The notes under the pieces are model-generated. The model was given only the letters and a program-made list of their open reading frames with translations. It did not search any database and was not told the DNA's origin. From Clostridia bacterium (GTDB lineage Bacteria; Bacillota; Clostridia; Oscillospirales; CAG-272): 59,853 nt of DNA. Positions 28,385 to 35,785 of this stretch are shown piece by piece (within the stretch, counting starts at the first letter, position 1; each line of letters starts with the position of its first letter). The stretch covers positions 1 through 59,853 of the forward strand of contig JAFQPR010000052.1 in NCBI GenBank assembly GCA_017411605.1, in the 5' to 3' direction. The position numbers and the translations under genes were made by a program.

Positions 28385-29776
28385 TTAGATGCTTCTGAAA
28401 TTCTTTATTCTGTGGAACGTGATATAATTCGAGTCGTGGAAGTTGTGCGCGTGGTTTATCGCGGTTCTGCAAGCGAAAATGATATCGTCACCTTCTATCT
28501 CGAAATCAACGTATTGGAAGCCAACTTCTTGTGGTCCTGCGAACTCTCTGTAGTCAAGAACGTTGATGACGACCGACCACCTGTCAAGGTCATTCGATAC
28601 CATAAGCGATAAAAGTCTGCGGTCATAGTTAAACTCTGCGTTCGTGATCCTGGTGGCGAGAGAGTAGTATTTTTTCGTTAACGGGTCTTGCTTTATCGTG
28701 AATTTTGAGTGATTTGCGGGGAATTTTATGGAATGTGAATAAGTAAGGGGCGCTGAGGGGTCGTTTGCGTTGACCTCGTATGCGAGCACAAGACCGTATT
28801 TTTCTTTAGTCTTCGTCATATCGTAGCGCATAACGTTCAGAAGTCTGCCGTCGGGCGCGAGAGTCAGCGTGCCTTCAATATTGCCCGAGGACTCACCCGT
28901 GGCAACTCCCGCCCAGGTTGGATCGTATTTTACGGGGTCGGTAAACTCCCAGCTCTCGGGGTCGAGCAGGTCACTGTTAACGTCGCAGGACATAACCATA
29001 GCGGCGTGATACTTTGCGCTCCACGAGCCCCACTCGAGAGTGTTATATAATCTGCCGTTATGGACAAAGACGTTCTGTGGATTTTTATGCACGCCGACTC
29101 CGCCCGCTTTTCCGTTTGAACCGCGGAGAAGAGTAACGGGAGCGGTAAAGCTTGCGCCGCCGTCTGTTGATTTTCCAATAAGAAGGTCGCCGTATTCCGT
29201 GGATACGGAGAGCATATAAAGCTCGCCCTTGTGTATGAACATCTTACCCCAGAAGCAAGGCATTAGTTCGCTGACGTAATGCCAACTCTCACCCTCGTCA
29301 TCCGAGCGGAATATCAGCGTAAGATTTTGGGGCGCGCCACCTTTAAAAAGATCCATAGATACGAGAAGATATCCGTCGGGATGCCTTACCATTGAGGGGG
29401 AGCAGAGATACTGACCCGAGAATGAATATGCTGCATCGTCAGGGTGTAAGTAATTTACGGTGACTCCGACAGAGTTGCCCGTTCTTGCAAGTCTTACTCG
29501 GCTCTTTTTCTCTCCCGAGGCGACGTAAAACTCATAATCGCATTCGGTCTCAAGGTTTGTTATATCAAATTCGCATCCATCGGTCTTGCCTGCAAGAGTA
29601 TAATCCGCATCTGCACGTTTTTTGAAGAACACCGAGTGCTCGGCAGAGCTCTCGTCTATCAGCCACTCAACGTGTATTGCGGTCTCGGTTGGCGCGATAC
29701 GGCAAATATAAATGTTTCCTACCTCAAAAAAGTAAGGACGGTAGGGAGTGTAGCTCCATTTGTTATAGCCTTTCAT
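28385..29776 (-). CDS. Sialidase/neuraminidase-superfamily protein (BNR repeats)
   Basis: The start at 29776 (463 residues) is preferred over an upstream in-frame ATG because GGAGAAGGAGAAGAA precedes it; the longer frame runs into the neighbouring gene. The protein begins with a fibronectin-like part (about 10-105) and continues as a six-bladed propeller with Asp-box motifs (RSDDEGESWHYV, KSTDGGASF). The family includes exo-sialidases and glycosidases. No signal peptide is seen, so it probably acts on imported sugars. It is next to a NanA-type lyase. Confidence 0.78.
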   Translation of the reverse strand: MKGYNKWSYTPYRPYFFEVGNIYICRIAPTETAIHVEWLIDESSAEHSVFFKKRADADYTLAGKTDGCEFDITNLETECDYEFYVASGEKKSRVRLARTGNSVGVTVNYLHPDDAAYSFSGQYLCSPSMVRHPDGYLLVSMDLFKGGAPQNLTLIFRSDDEGESWHYVSELMPCFWGKMFIHKGELYMLSVSTEYGDLLIGKSTDGGASFTAPVTLLRGSNGKAGGVGVHKNPQNVFVHNGRLYNTLEWGSWSAKYHAAMVMSCDVNSDLLDPESWEFTDPVKYDPTWAGVATGESSGNIEGTLTLAPDGRLLNVMRYDMTKTKEKYGLVLAYEVNANDPSAPLTYSHSIKFPANHSKFTIKQDPLTKKYYSLATRITNAEFNYDRRLLSLMVSNDLDRWSVVINVLDYREFAGPQEVGFQYVDFEIEGDDIIFACRTAINHAHNFHDSNYITFHRIKNFRSI

Positions 29777-29790
29777 TTCTTCTCCTTCTC

Positions 29791-30723
29791 CTAGCTTAAT
29801 CCAAGTAACTTTTCTGCCTCGTCGGTAAGCAGCTTCATTTGTCGTACCGAATCCATATTGTACTCGGTGAGGGGGCGGCAGGCAGGATTTCTGGTTATAA
29901 GATTGGTTTCTATTCCGCAAAGAGTCATATGGTATTTTGCGGAAAGGGGGTAGGGAATTCCGCCCTCGGTGTATCCGAGAAGTCCGATAAGGCTTTGCAC
30001 CTTTTCTGCTTTTTCGGGGTCGGTCTTGTAATTTGCGGCAAGCCAGGAGTAGAGCTTCGGGTGATAGTTGCACATAATGCCGCAGTATCCGTCTGCCCCC
30101 GACTTCATTGAGTCAAGAAGCGTCTGGCAGTTGGCGTTGAGAAGCGCAAAGCCCGTACCCTCGAGCTGATTTACGCGCTCTGCTATAAGCTTTGAGTCGC
30201 AGCAGGTGTCCTTCATATAATAGAATCTTCCTGTCTTTATGCAAAAGTCAAGTATCTTCGGCGTAACGAGTCTTTTGTAAGGGTAGGGGCACTCGTAGAA
30301 GCCGAGCTTCGCATCTCTTGGCAGAAGCTGAAGAAGCCGCTCAAGATTTTCGATAAAAACGTCATCTCCGAGGTTGTCGGGGTCAAGACGGTTGGTTATG
30401 AGTATAAGCGCATCAGTACCCGACTCGTAGACTGCGCAAAGCTCGCGCGCCTGGTCCTCGATGCTGTCGGATATATGTCCCGAGGATACTACGGTGAATT
30501 TTCGCTCCCCCTTCGCTTCGAGCTCCTTTGCTCTTGCGTATACTCTCTTGTTAAGCTCCACGCGCTCTTCGAGGGAGAGGAAGAATATTTCGCTCGATTG
30601 GCAGACGGAGAAGATTCCGTCGAGCCCCGCGTTATAATAAAAGTCAACGTATTTTTCTGCAGTCGCATAATCAACGCTGCCGTCTTCGTTATACGGCGTT
30701 ATCATAGTTGTGAACATTTCCAT
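29791..30723 (-). CDS. DHDPS/N-acetylneuraminate-lyase family protein
   Basis: The 310-residue protein is a class I aldolase of the dapA/nanA superfamily: MFTTMITPYNEDGSVDYATAEK at the N-terminus, GIFSVCQSSE where the family GTTGE-like motif sits, YECPYPY with the Tyr, and YMKDTC with the Schiff-base Lys. Members cleave or form 2-keto sugar acids. Being upstream of a sialidase-like gene, a keto-acid sugar lyase is more likely than dihydrodipicolinate synthase, but the substrate is not proven. It is the first gene of a two-gene - strand operon. Confidence 0.82.
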   Translation of the reverse strand: MEMFTTMITPYNEDGSVDYATAEKYVDFYYNAGLDGIFSVCQSSEIFFLSLEERVELNKRVYARAKELEAKGERKFTVVSSGHISDSIEDQARELCAVYESGTDALILITNRLDPDNLGDDVFIENLERLLQLLPRDAKLGFYECPYPYKRLVTPKILDFCIKTGRFYYMKDTCCDSKLIAERVNQLEGTGFALLNANCQTLLDSMKSGADGYCGIMCNYHPKLYSWLAANYKTDPEKAEKVQSLIGLLGYTEGGIPYPLSAKYHMTLCGIETNLITRNPACRPLTEYNMDSVRQMKLLTDEAEKLLGLS

Positions 30724-30797
30724 ATCGGCATTTCCTTTTCGTTGCTTGATAGTTGAACAGCAAGAAGCGGTACAAATCGTCCTTTACCGTTGCTTTT

Positions 30798-30826
30798 ATT
30801 ATACATAACGTAAGCATAATTATCAA
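30798..30826 (-). promoter_or_regulatory. Promoter of the lyase/sialidase-like operon
   Basis: On the - strand TTGATA (30821-30826) and TATAAT (30798-30803) are exactly 17 bp apart, about 75 bp before the lyase gene. It lies back-to-back with the promoter of the AraC gene on +. Confidence 0.72.
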
Positions 30827-30888
30827 TATAAAATTAAGACTCTTTTTTATAAATTTCGGACATTTATATAGATTTTTTGAAAAGTGTA

Positions 30889-30897
30889 TGTTATACT
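30889..30897 (+). promoter_or_regulatory. Extended -10 promoter of the AraC regulator
   Basis: TGTTATACT is an extended -10 element (TG at 30889-30890, TATACT at 30892-30897). A matching -35 is poor (TAGATT). Confidence 0.5.
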
Positions 30898-30921
30898 TAA
30901 TAAAAAAGCACGGAGCGGCGT

Positions 30922-31776
30922 ATGAAAATACTTTATAGGCAAAATAACGGAAAAGAGAGGTTATCTCCTTTTTCTCTTATCGGAGTATATCAATGCTATT
31001 TTAAAGAGATAGAGGGGGACAGAGATAAAAGGTTTGTCACCAAAAAGGAGCATAGTCATATGGGCTATGAGATACATATCGTTGCTGACGGAGAGCAAAC
31101 GTATGAGATAGGCGGTAAGCTTTTTGACGTATGTCGCGGTAGCTTTCTTCTTATCCCTCCGGGTATTCGCCACAGAATTGTAAAAGGTGAGGGCGGAATG
31201 CGTAAATACTCGGTGTCATTTTCGGTACGTTCCGATAAAGAGAGCGCGTTATCGGGCTATAAACCCGATACCGTGTGCGATAAATGCCCGAGGGAGCTTT
31301 TTGACGTATGCAGTAGAATATCAGCGGAAGCACAGCGGAATACAGGACTTTCGGGAAGCCTTATTGAAAATGCGGTTTTTGAGCTTACTGTTGGTGTTCT
31401 TAGGCTCTGCGGATTTGATGAAGGTGGCGGTGCGTGTGAAGCTTTTGACGAAAACGCACGGGTCGAGCTTGCGAAGAAATACATAAAAGATAATATTGAC
31501 CTCGGACTATCCGTGCCCGACGTTGCGTCTTACTGCTATATAAGCGAAAAGCAGTTAACAAGGTTGTTTTTAACATCGGAAGGCGTATCTGTCGGTGAGT
31601 ATATAAGAGCGCAGAGAATTTTGAGGATAGAGGAGCTGCTCCGCCTTGAAAATCTTTCGCTTAAAGAGATAAGCAGGGTGATGAATTTCAATAACGAATA
31701 CTATTTCAATATGTTTTTCAAAAAATACTACGGGATGCCTCCCGGGGAATATAGAAAGACAATTCTCCCGAAATGA
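30922..31776 (+). CDS. AraC-family transcription regulator with cupin sensor
   Basis: The N-terminal half is a cupin-type ligand domain (GYEIHIVADGEQTYEIGGKLFDVCRGSFLLIPPGIRHRI). The C-terminal ~100 residues are a standard AraC HTH pair (VPDVASYCYISEKQLTRLF, LSLKEISRVMNFNNEYYFNMFFKKYYGMPPGEYR). The 284-residue length is typical. It is transcribed away from the lyase/sialidase-like operon and is the likely regulator of it; the inducer is unknown. Confidence 0.92.
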   Translation: MKILYRQNNGKERLSPFSLIGVYQCYFKEIEGDRDKRFVTKKEHSHMGYEIHIVADGEQTYEIGGKLFDVCRGSFLLIPPGIRHRIVKGEGGMRKYSVSFSVRSDKESALSGYKPDTVCDKCPRELFDVCSRISAEAQRNTGLSGSLIENAVFELTVGVLRLCGFDEGGGACEAFDENARVELAKKYIKDNIDLGLSVPDVASYCYISEKQLTRLFLTSEGVSVGEYIRAQRILRIEELLRLENLSLKEISRVMNFNNEYYFNMFFKKYYGMPPGEYRKTILPK

Positions 31777-31912
31777 TAATAATAGTTTACAAATATCTTG
31801 ATATTTTCTACAAAAGCTTGTTTAATTCGATTAGCTGATTTGTTTTTTTGTCGAGCTGTTGGTTTTGAATAATACTAAAATTTTGTGCTTAAATCAAAAT
31901 TAAGTTAAACTA

Positions 31913-31941
31913 TTGAAATAAATATTTATTTATGATACAAT
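31913..31941 (+). promoter_or_regulatory. Promoter of the cyclophilin genes
   Basis: TTGAAA (31913-31918) and TACAAT (31936-31941) are 17 bp apart, about 30 bp before the first cyclophilin gene. Confidence 0.75.
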
Positions 31942-31972
31942 ATATAAGCAAATAAAAATTGGAGATTTAAAA

Positions 31973-32701
31973 ATGGGAAAGAAAAAGAAAAACTCAAATT
32001 ACGTAACTGCCAAAACGCAGCAGGCGAAGATCGACAAGGAGAATGCAAAGCGCGCGAAGAGAAGAAAAGAAATTCTTAAGCTCGTTTTGATTCCTACCGT
32101 TTCACTGCTTCTTATAGCGGCTATTATAGTGGGACTCGGTTTTGCGTTTGGATGGTTTTATAAAAATCCGAACAAGGATCTGAAGGTAACGCATCACGCT
32201 ACGATTAATATTAAAGATTACGGCTCTGTTCACGTTGAGCTTTACGGAGAGGAAGCCCCTGAAACCGTTGCAAACTTTGTTAAGCTTGCGAACGAGGGCT
32301 TCTATGACGGTCTTACGTTCCATAGAATTATGAAGGACTTTATGGCGCAAGGCGGTTGCCCGAAAGGAAACGGCACGGGTGATAGCGGCACGGATATCAA
32401 GGGCGAATTCTCCTTGAATGGCGTTACAAATAACGTAAAGCACGTAAGAGGAACTATTTCTATGGCGCGAGGTGACGATCCTAACAGCGGTTCATCTCAG
32501 TTCTTTATCGTTCACAAGACGTCTGAAAATAATACTGCCGCTCTCGACGGAAGATATGCCGCATTCGGCATGGTTACAGACGGCATGAAAGTTATTGATA
32601 AAATGATAAAGGACACTGTTAAGAAGGGTTATACCGAAACTGTTGCTGCGGCAGATCAGCCTATAATCGAGAGCATCACTATCCACGCGGCGCACGATTA
32701 A
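31973..32701 (+). CDS. Membrane-anchored cyclophilin-type peptidyl-prolyl isomerase
   Basis: Cyclophilins turn prolyl bonds between cis and trans and help proteins fold. The 242-residue protein begins with a Lys-rich cytoplasmic segment, one membrane helix (about residues 43-63), then a single cyclophilin domain facing out. The active-site pattern is kept: FHRI with the catalytic Arg, MAQGGCPKGNGTG, and SMARGDDPNSGSSQFFIVH. GGAG precedes the ATG. It is 30 bp before the tandem cyclophilin gene and shares stretches of DNA identity with it, which implies duplication. Confidence 0.93.
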   Translation: MGKKKKNSNYVTAKTQQAKIDKENAKRAKRRKEILKLVLIPTVSLLLIAAIIVGLGFAFGWFYKNPNKDLKVTHHATINIKDYGSVHVELYGEEAPETVANFVKLANEGFYDGLTFHRIMKDFMAQGGCPKGNGTGDSGTDIKGEFSLNGVTNNVKHVRGTISMARGDDPNSGSSQFFIVHKTSENNTAALDGRYAAFGMVTDGMKVIDKMIKDTVKKGYTETVAAADQPIIESITIHAAHD

Positions 32702-32731
32702 ATTCGATGCCGGTTTTAAGAAGGAACTGAT

Positions 32732-33967
32732 ATGAAAAAAATTATAACTTTGTTGCTCATTATTTCTATGCTGCTTCTTTCTCTTACGGCGTGCAAGAAA
32801 AACGACAACGATGACGCAAGCAGCGGAGAAATCACGGGCGGTGACTCGGGTGACGGTGGTAGCGGCGATACCGACTCCTCGGGCGAGCCAACCTTTATAC
32901 CCGAAAATTCCTTCGTTGCGACTCATACCGCGACGATTACGATAAAAGACCTCGGTGTTGTAACTCTTGACCTTTACGGAAACGCAGCGCCTATAACGGT
33001 TGCAAATTTCGTTAAGCTCGCAAACGAGGGCTTCTATGACGGTCTTACGTTCCATAGAATTATGGATGGCTTTATGGCGCAGGGTGGATGCCCGAAGGGA
33101 AACGGCACGGGTGATAGCGGCACGGATATCAAGGGCGAGTTTTACGCGAACGGCGTAGCTAACCCCGTAATGCACGAGAGAGGAATTATCTCAATGGCAA
33201 GAGCGAGCGACCCCAACAGCGCGTCCTCTCAGTTCTTCATAGTTCACAAAACGTCTATGAATAATTCTTATTCTCTTGACGGAAGATATGCGGCATTCGG
33301 TAAGGTCACCTCGGGTATGGACGTTATTGATACGATGATCGAGAACGTTCTTAAGAAGGGTTATACCGAAACCGTTCCCGCGGCAGATCAGCCTGTTATC
33401 GAAAGTATTGTCGCTGTCGAGAAGGCTCCCGAGCCATTGCCCGAGAACGTTTTTGACGTGACGCATAATGCAACGATCAAAATAAAGGGATACGGCGAGG
33501 TGAAGCTTGAGCTTTACGGAAATGCGGCGCCCATAACCGTTGCGAATTTTGCTAAGCTCGCGAACGAGGGCTTCTATAACGGACTTACGTTCCACAGAAT
33601 TATAGACGGCTTTATGGCGCAGGGCGGATGCCCGAACGGAACGGGATCCGGTGGCAGCGGAACCGATATCAAGGGTGAGTTTTACACGAACGGCGTAGCT
33701 AACCCAATTATGCACAGAAGAGGAACTATCTCTATGGCAAGAGCGACCGATCCAGACACTGCGTCCTCGCAGTTCTTTATCGTTCACGAGAGCTCCTTTG
33801 ACAATTCGTTCTCGCTCGACGGAAGATATGCCGCATTCGGCAAAGTTACCTCGGGTATGGAGTTTATAGACGCAATGATAAAGGGCGTGACGGTTGGAAA
33901 TAACGGCAGTGTTGCAGCCGAAAATCAGCCTGTTATTGAAAGCATAACAGTAAGCGAAGTAAAATAA
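32732..33967 (+). CDS. Lipoprotein with two tandem cyclophilin domains
   Basis: The signal ends in LTAC, so the 411-residue protein is lipid-anchored outside the membrane. After a Ser/Gly/Asp linker come two complete cyclophilin domains (about 62-230 and 240-411), each keeping FHRI, MAQGGCP and SSQFFIVH. In the second, the loop reads NGTGSGGSG in place of KGNGTGDSG. A folding role for surface proteins, such as the giant protein further on, is plausible but not shown. The DNA is a recent duplication: the stretch encoding NEGFYDGLTFHRI is nearly identical in all three domains of the two genes. Confidence 0.93.
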   Translation: MKKIITLLLIISMLLLSLTACKKNDNDDASSGEITGGDSGDGGSGDTDSSGEPTFIPENSFVATHTATITIKDLGVVTLDLYGNAAPITVANFVKLANEGFYDGLTFHRIMDGFMAQGGCPKGNGTGDSGTDIKGEFYANGVANPVMHERGIISMARASDPNSASSQFFIVHKTSMNNSYSLDGRYAAFGKVTSGMDVIDTMIENVLKKGYTETVPAADQPVIESIVAVEKAPEPLPENVFDVTHNATIKIKGYGEVKLELYGNAAPITVANFAKLANEGFYNGLTFHRIIDGFMAQGGCPNGTGSGGSGTDIKGEFYTNGVANPIMHRRGTISMARATDPDTASSQFFIVHESSFDNSFSLDGRYAAFGKVTSGMEFIDAMIKGVTVGNNGSVAAENQPVIESITVSEVK

Positions 33968-33988
33968 AAAATACAGAAAATAAAAAAG

Positions 33989-34034
33989 TCCCGTGGGTGC
34001 AGTACCTTTCTCGGTAGCCGCGCCGCGGGATCTT
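33989..34034 (+). terminator. Terminator of the cyclophilin operon
   Basis: TCCCGTGG (33989-33996) pairs with CCGCGGGA (34023-34030), one G:T pair, with a smaller TACC/GGTA stem inside, followed by TCTTTTGCTTTT. Confidence 0.75.
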
Positions 34035-34114
34035 TTGCTTTTCTTCAAAGTATAATAATGTTTTTATTTAAGAGAGCCGTAGCTCCGTGACGTTAAAACG
34101 CACACGGTGCGCGG

Positions 34115-34417
34115 TCAATCACTTGCCGCTCTTTTCTTATCAAGACGGTAATTTCTAACGTACATACAAACGTCCGCACCTACCATAAGGAAGTTCAAGA
34201 TATAGAAGCAGAGCACGTACCACTTGTTGCCAAAGTCAGCCATATAGCTCTCGTTTACGAGTTTCGAGGCAATACCCGCTATGTATCCGAAGAATATAAG
34301 CAAAAGAAAGGCGAGGCTCTTTCCTTTGGTCGTTCTTGCTTTGTAAGATTTCATAAGGTTTAGCGGCCAGGATGCGCCAAAGCTCACTATCATAATTATT
34401 TCGAGTATTTCCGCCAT
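34115..34417 (-). CDS. Small three-helix membrane protein, SemiSWEET/PQ-loop-like
   Basis: The 100-residue protein has three hydrophobic helices and looks like SemiSWEET sugar transporters: helix 1 ends SFGASWPLNLMKSYKARTTKGKSLAF, matching the P-Q-x-x-K-x-x-K-T-K-S region, but with Pro-Leu where Pro-Gln is usual. SemiSWEETs work as dimers. The start at 34417 has GGAGATAACA before it. The gene begins 25 bp after the TIR gene stop, so the two form an operon. It could instead be the membrane partner of the TIR protein; that is inference. Confidence 0.65.
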   Translation of the reverse strand: MAEILEIIMIVSFGASWPLNLMKSYKARTTKGKSLAFLLLIFFGYIAGIASKLVNESYMADFGNKWYVLCFYILNFLMVGADVCMYVRNYRLDKKRAASD

Positions 34418-34442
34418 TGTTATCTCCAAGCTTCGTTAAATG

Positions 34443-35393
34443 TTAAGATTTGTTTGCAATATTCCAAAGATATTCGAATTCTTCTTTATAAAGCGTATAT
34501 TCGTCATCGGGGGAGTTAAAGGTTAAACGAAAATCGTTTTCGGGTTTATAATTACCGTAGGAATAATATTTGACATTAGCGCTGCCGCTATTCTCACCGC
34601 GAACTATATAGAGCCTGTGGAGCAGGGGAATGTCGAGGACTCTCAGCTCTATCTTGTCGGGATATTCCTTTGCGAGCTCGGTCCATTCCTCGACGTTGCT
34701 CTCGAACTTAACGTACTTTTTGAAGGGCTGACGCATATGACTGCAGACCTCTTCCGCCGCCTTTGGCGAGTTGATTATAACGCGCATTTTTATTCCCATA
34801 GAATAAAGGGTGGAGAGCACGTTCACCATTTCCGTATTTCTGCGCCACTCGCTGCCCGCGTGGAACGCCATATCGACGCTTAGAACGTTTTCGGTGCTTT
34901 TAACCTTTTCCATAATAAACTTTGATGATTCGACGTATAGATTCTCTTTTGTATTCGTGTGCACTTCTACGTCTGTCATATAGCTGATGATTTTATCTAT
35001 CATAGCGGAGAAGTATTCGCGGCTGAGCGGTACGCCCTGCTGACGCTCAAGGGACGTGATCTCTTCGGGCAGATCCTTATAAAGCTTTTTCGGCCAACTG
35101 AAGTTCGGGTACAGAATCGGTATAATAGTGCATTTACCTGTTGCGGCAACGATCTCTTTTCGTACCCAATCATCCTCGTTTACGCAACGGTCGAGGGCAT
35201 ACCTCGGGAGAACGAGAATGAAGTTTGACGAGTTGTTGATGGAGTCGATGATCTTCTCATCAAACTTTCCCGCGCGCATCTCTTCAAGGTCAAGAAAGCA
35301 CTTAAGGCCCTTTTCCGTAAGACGGTCGCAAATCAATTGCGCCATTTCGAATCCGTTTTTTCTGCGGTAGCTTATAAAGACGTCGTATTCCAT
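34443..35393 (-). CDS. TIR-domain protein, SARM1-like NADase signature
   Basis: The first ~140 residues are a TIR domain: YDVFISYRR, then AGKFDEKIIDSINNSSNFIL, ALDRC and DWVRKEIVAA. In SARM1 the equivalent region carries the catalytic Glu in DWVHKEIVTA; here Trp76 and Glu80 are in the same places. TIR enzymes of this kind break NAD+. Residues ~150-316 form a second domain I do not recognise; LHRLYIVRG there recalls PLD-like or sensor folds. It would be the sensor or activating part. It leads a two-gene operon with the small membrane protein. An antiphage role is inference. Confidence 0.85.
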   Translation of the reverse strand: MEYDVFISYRRKNGFEMAQLICDRLTEKGLKCFLDLEEMRAGKFDEKIIDSINNSSNFILVLPRYALDRCVNEDDWVRKEIVAATGKCTIIPILYPNFSWPKKLYKDLPEEITSLERQQGVPLSREYFSAMIDKIISYMTDVEVHTNTKENLYVESSKFIMEKVKSTENVLSVDMAFHAGSEWRRNTEMVNVLSTLYSMGIKMRVIINSPKAAEEVCSHMRQPFKKYVKFESNVEEWTELAKEYPDKIELRVLDIPLLHRLYIVRGENSGSANVKYYSYGNYKPENDFRLTFNSPDDEYTLYKEEFEYLWNIANKS

Positions 35394-35418
35394 AATAATT
35401 ACCTCTTATATTAACAGA

Positions 35419-35501
35419 GATAGCCGTTTTAATTGCGGCATCCTTGCATCCGCGCTTCAAGCTCTGCTCTACGGGAGCTTGGCTGAGAGCTATGCGCTAT
35501 C
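35419..35501 (-). promoter_or_regulatory. Structured 5' leader of the TIR operon
   Basis: The ~110-nt leader can close with GATAGC/GCTATC (35496-35501 with 35419-35424), holding CAAGCTC/GAGCTTG (35475-35481 with 35458-35464) and a GCGG/CCGC stem. This is a three-way-junction-like fold between promoter and start codon. No riboswitch class was recognised. Confidence 0.45.
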
Positions 35502-35509
35502 CTTGTTTT

Positions 35510-35538
35510 ATTGTATCACAAAGTCTTGCATTTGTAAA
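35510..35538 (-). promoter_or_regulatory. Promoter of the TIR operon
   Basis: On the - strand TTTACA (35533-35538) and TACAAT (35510-35515) are 17 bp apart. Transcription would start near 35503, about 110 nt before the TIR gene. Confidence 0.65.
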
Positions 35539-35621
35539 GTAATTTCGTCAATATCCGAGCTTATATTTCCTGATAAACCGAATAAAACGTCGTAGTGCTC
35601 CGACTTGATATTAAAAACACA

Positions 35622-35661
35622 AAAACGAGATCTCGGCTCAGGCGAGCCTTGATCTCGTTTT
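35622..35661. terminator. Two-part hairpin, likely terminator
   Basis: AAAACGAGATC (35622-35632) pairs with GATCTCGTTTT (35651-35661), and GGCTC/GAGCC inside pairs further. On - it is followed by T residues, so it may end the giant gene's message. Confidence 0.75.
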
Positions 35662-35714
35662 CTTAAGGTAACACAACGGTGTGTCTTTTTCACCTTCTGC
35701 GTTTATCCTCTGTG

Positions 35715-35748
35715 GCATAACCCGAAAATTTTCGGGTTATGCTTTTTT
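35715..35748 (+). terminator. 28-bp perfect palindrome with T run
   Basis: The sequence 35715-35742 is a perfect inverted repeat of 14-bp arms (GCATAACCCGAAAA and its complement), followed by TTTTTT on +. It has terminator form only on +, although no + gene is known upstream. A further hairpin (AAGGT/ACCTT around ACACA/TGTGT) lies at 35665-35696. Confidence 0.7.
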
Positions 35749-35785
35749 AATCTGTTTTATAGATCGATTTGTGTATACTTTTCTA

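Larger units (their letters stand above)
35394..35785. other. Intergenic region: TIR promoter and leader, and hairpin cluster
   Basis: No gene is seen in these 392 bases. The TIR side carries a promoter and a structured leader; the giant-gene side carries three consecutive hairpins. Each is listed separately. Confidence 0.7.

Noticed and set aside
29777..30073. Longer N-terminus for the sialidase-like protein
   Set aside because: The extra ~99 residues lie inside the lyase gene, look unlike protein of this family, and a strong ribosome site sits at the shorter start.
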